Source: Scheffersomyces stipitis CBS 6054
Taxonomy: Eukaryota; Ascomycota; Pichiomycetes; Serinales; Debaryomycetaceae
Direction of reading: 5' to 3'
DNA length: 64,000 nt
Assembly: GCF_000209165.1 (NCBI RefSeq)
Contig: NC_009068.1
Coordinates: 2,108,001-2,172,000, forward strand
Below the pieces are notes generated by a model. It was not told the DNA's origin. It saw nothing but the letters and a program-made list of their open reading frames with translations, and made no database searches. The position numbers and the translations under genes are program-made. Positions 61,907-64,000 of the stretch are shown here, piece after piece. The first letter of the stretch is position 1. The number at the start of each line of letters is the position of its first letter.

Positions 61907-64000
61907 TGAGGATCAGGGGGTAAAGAGCGACAAAAGTTGGAAAAGGAAACGATAGCAAATAACAGTAGAACGACGAATGGCACGATGAAGTTTTTGTTGA
62001 TGTTTTGCACGGAGCGATTTGAAGGCGAAGCAGAGACTACGATGCGATTACAACGTGAAGAGTCTGTAGATGGTGGAGTATTTTTGTTGTGATGTTTCAA
62101 GCGGGTGAAACTGAGACGACAACACAACAAACGAAAAGATCTTGCAGTTGAGCGAGATCGAAATGTAGTCGAAATCTGAATCAACAGGAAAAATGACGTA
62201 TGTGCAATCAGTCAATGGGGTGGGACTCGAATCAATGTTATGGGTCGGTTCAATATCAGGGTCTGTGTGAAAATCGATATGGATTCAATATCAATTACCA
62301 GCGGAGCCAGCCGATCAGATCAGGGGAACAAAAGGCAATTATTAATAGTACTACTGCTAATAATAATATTTATTGTGCTGCGGTAATGATAGTACAAGAA
62401 CAAGACACAGCTACCTGGGTAAGGTCCGGTGGTTGTCGAGATGAGCCTGCTTCAGGAGGTTCAACGATCAACAGGAGCCTCGGTGGTTAGCAGAGAAAGC
62501 AAAAGACAAATTTGTCCACAGATCAGGTTCAATCACTACTGAATAATGGCAGCGGTTTGTGTTGTTTTTGTTTTTCCTATTTTTTTTTGGTGCGGTGCAT
62601 TACATGTACAGTGAAAAAATTGTTTATTTGGGAGCGGGTAGAGACGAGAAAAGGGGACGGAAAATGAGCTACTGAGCGATCTTGCCAATACAAATACGAA
62701 CGAGAATGGCACCAATTAGAAATAAAGTTAGCGGAATTAGAGCACAAGCCAGATTAAGCTTATTAGAGGAAAAAAGTCGGGCAAGACTAATAATGAACGG
62801 ATAATTGATACATGCCAAATATAGCGATCAAAGCACACTTGGTGCAGTGTGCTTAGAGCGTGATGCATGCGTCCGTTGTCTTCTCTGGTTGAGTCTTCTT
62901 CCGCTGTTCTATTGATAGAAACAGTATAATCACGATTCGTACTGCAACCTACAAAAGCGCTGGCTGAAGACGGGGTGAGATTATTTTCAATACCTAGGCA
63001 ATATTAATTAGTGTTGACGAAAGCTGCATGCATTTGCACAAACACGTCTGAAGCTTTGATGCACAAATGTACAGTAGAAAAAAAATAAAACTGAAAATAT
63101 GGTCTACTAGCCTTTAACGAAAGCCAATTCACACTCAACAAAAGCCCCAAGAGAGATCCTCGGCGTGTCGCGTGTAGCATGTGGATTTGGCTCTGAAGCA
63201 GCGCGGAAAACTATCTGAAAAACGAGTGTTTAGAGCTGAGAGTTCCCTCGACGTCGAAATCAATTTAAAAGTTGACACTAGCATTATCTCACATACATCA
63301 GACGACTTTTTCTTTTTCTGCTGTTGTTGATTTCCACGTTGGTGATTTTTGACTGTGATCGGACGGCTTGTTTTGATGGTGAAGCCGTCCATTTTGCAAT
63401 ACAAATGCTACATGCTACTAAATCTCTATTCGAATATACATGCTGTGTATGTCATAAAATCTGACAAAGCATCTGTCCCAACGTCAGCAGAAGCACTCCT
63501 CAATACGTTACTTCACCGCTATTCTCTTGTCTTCTATTTCTGGTCTGTATGGTTCGCTTTTTAGTCGTGTTATTGCAGCAGCCTGTTCCATTCAGGTAAC
63601 TTTTAACACTGCCGTCGGTTTGTGCACAACTGCTATTGTTTTGGAACGGCTTTCCTGTTTGGGATGAGTCTCAGATGCCACTGGTAGCGTTTGGAATTGT
63701 AGTCTGAAACATGGGCGTCTTGCAACCAGACAAGCCCATCGCCCTAAACAAAGATCTGAAGTTGTTGTGGTTACTAAACAATCAACTCTTGTTCCTCAGA
63801 TAGCGGGCACTTGCTGAAATATGACATTCTCTACTTAAACAAAATAGGCTTTAAGAACAATCTGAAAATTGCACTCAGACATATCTTCACTGGTAACCTC
63901 TTAATAATAATGATTGCAATCATAATAACGGCAGACCCTATTCAATTGGTCGCTTAACTGCATTGGAATCCCACTGCCTACAACGATTCTCTATGTCTCC
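61907..64000. other. 2.1-kb region upstream of LRG1, no supported gene
   Basis: The minus-strand frame 61903-62184 lies in the LRG1 leader and has no motif. Those at 62200, 63135 and 63349 are also motif-free. A long upstream region would suit a regulated signalling gene. Small palindromes such as GTGTGCTT/GTGCAGTGTGCTT (around 62836-62855) are too weak to call. Confidence 0.4.

Overview
This window looks like a stretch of nuclear chromosome from a budding yeast of the CTG clade, most like Scheffersomyces (Pichia) stipitis or a close relative. Genes are compact, almost all intronless and about 40% GC. Orthologues of Saccharomyces/Candida housekeeping genes are easy to recognise (DPB2, BET2, LEU1, BRN1, CUL3, SWC4, LRG1, FRA2, NMA1/2). 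The codon CTG is very rare: the 354-codon aldo-keto reductase at 28636 has none, with TTG used instead. Where CTG does occur it often sits where serine is plausible, so leucines encoded by CTG should probably be read as serine. The species assignment is inference; no database search was possible.

Layout. 1-7.4 kb: the 3' end of an unidentified gene, a secreted GH3 beta-glucosidase that seems to need one small intron, and a DHA2 drug/H+ antiporter. 7.7-13.5 kb: a coiled-coil protein, DPB2 (DNA polymerase epsilon) and BET2 (Rab geranylgeranyl transferase). The coiled-coil gene and DPB2 both have MCB-like G1/S elements upstream. 14.6-25 kb: a Dot6/Tod6-like Myb protein, a Sap1-type AAA ATPase, an Apq12-like nuclear-envelope protein, and a second DHA2 transporter paralogous to the first. 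25-31.8 kb is gene-poor. It holds what I read as a decayed N-terminal fragment of a GPI13/PIG-O type GPI ethanolamine-phosphate transferase, a short unexplained ORF, an aldo-keto reductase, and an intron-containing tRNA-Ser(GCT). 31.8-38.1 kb: NMNAT (NMA), BRN1 (condensin) and LEU1, the last with a perfect Leu3 site in its promoter. 40.8-52.6 kb: CUL3-type cullin, a GRE2-like reductase, SWC4 (SWR1/NuA4), and a very large Mms22-like replication-repair scaffold. 53-62 kb: a divergent Old Yellow Enzyme with altered catalytic residues, a BSC6-like MFS transporter, FRA2/BOL2, and LRG1 (LIM-RhoGAP). 62-64 kb shows no supported gene.

Functional themes. Several genes belong to DNA replication and chromosome maintenance (DPB2, Mms22-like, BRN1, SWC4), but they are dispersed and not a cluster. 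A second group is redox and export: two DHA2 transporters, a BSC6-like transporter, AKR, GRE2-like and OYE. Two of these genes have promoters rich in CCGAG/CGG triplets, which suggests zinc-cluster regulators. I see no transposon, CRISPR, virus, centromere or origin that can be supported, and no clearly novel multi-gene system. The most unusual items are the GPI13-like relic, the catalytic-site changes in the OYE, the non-canonical intron of the beta-glucosidase, and short tandem arrays in promoters.
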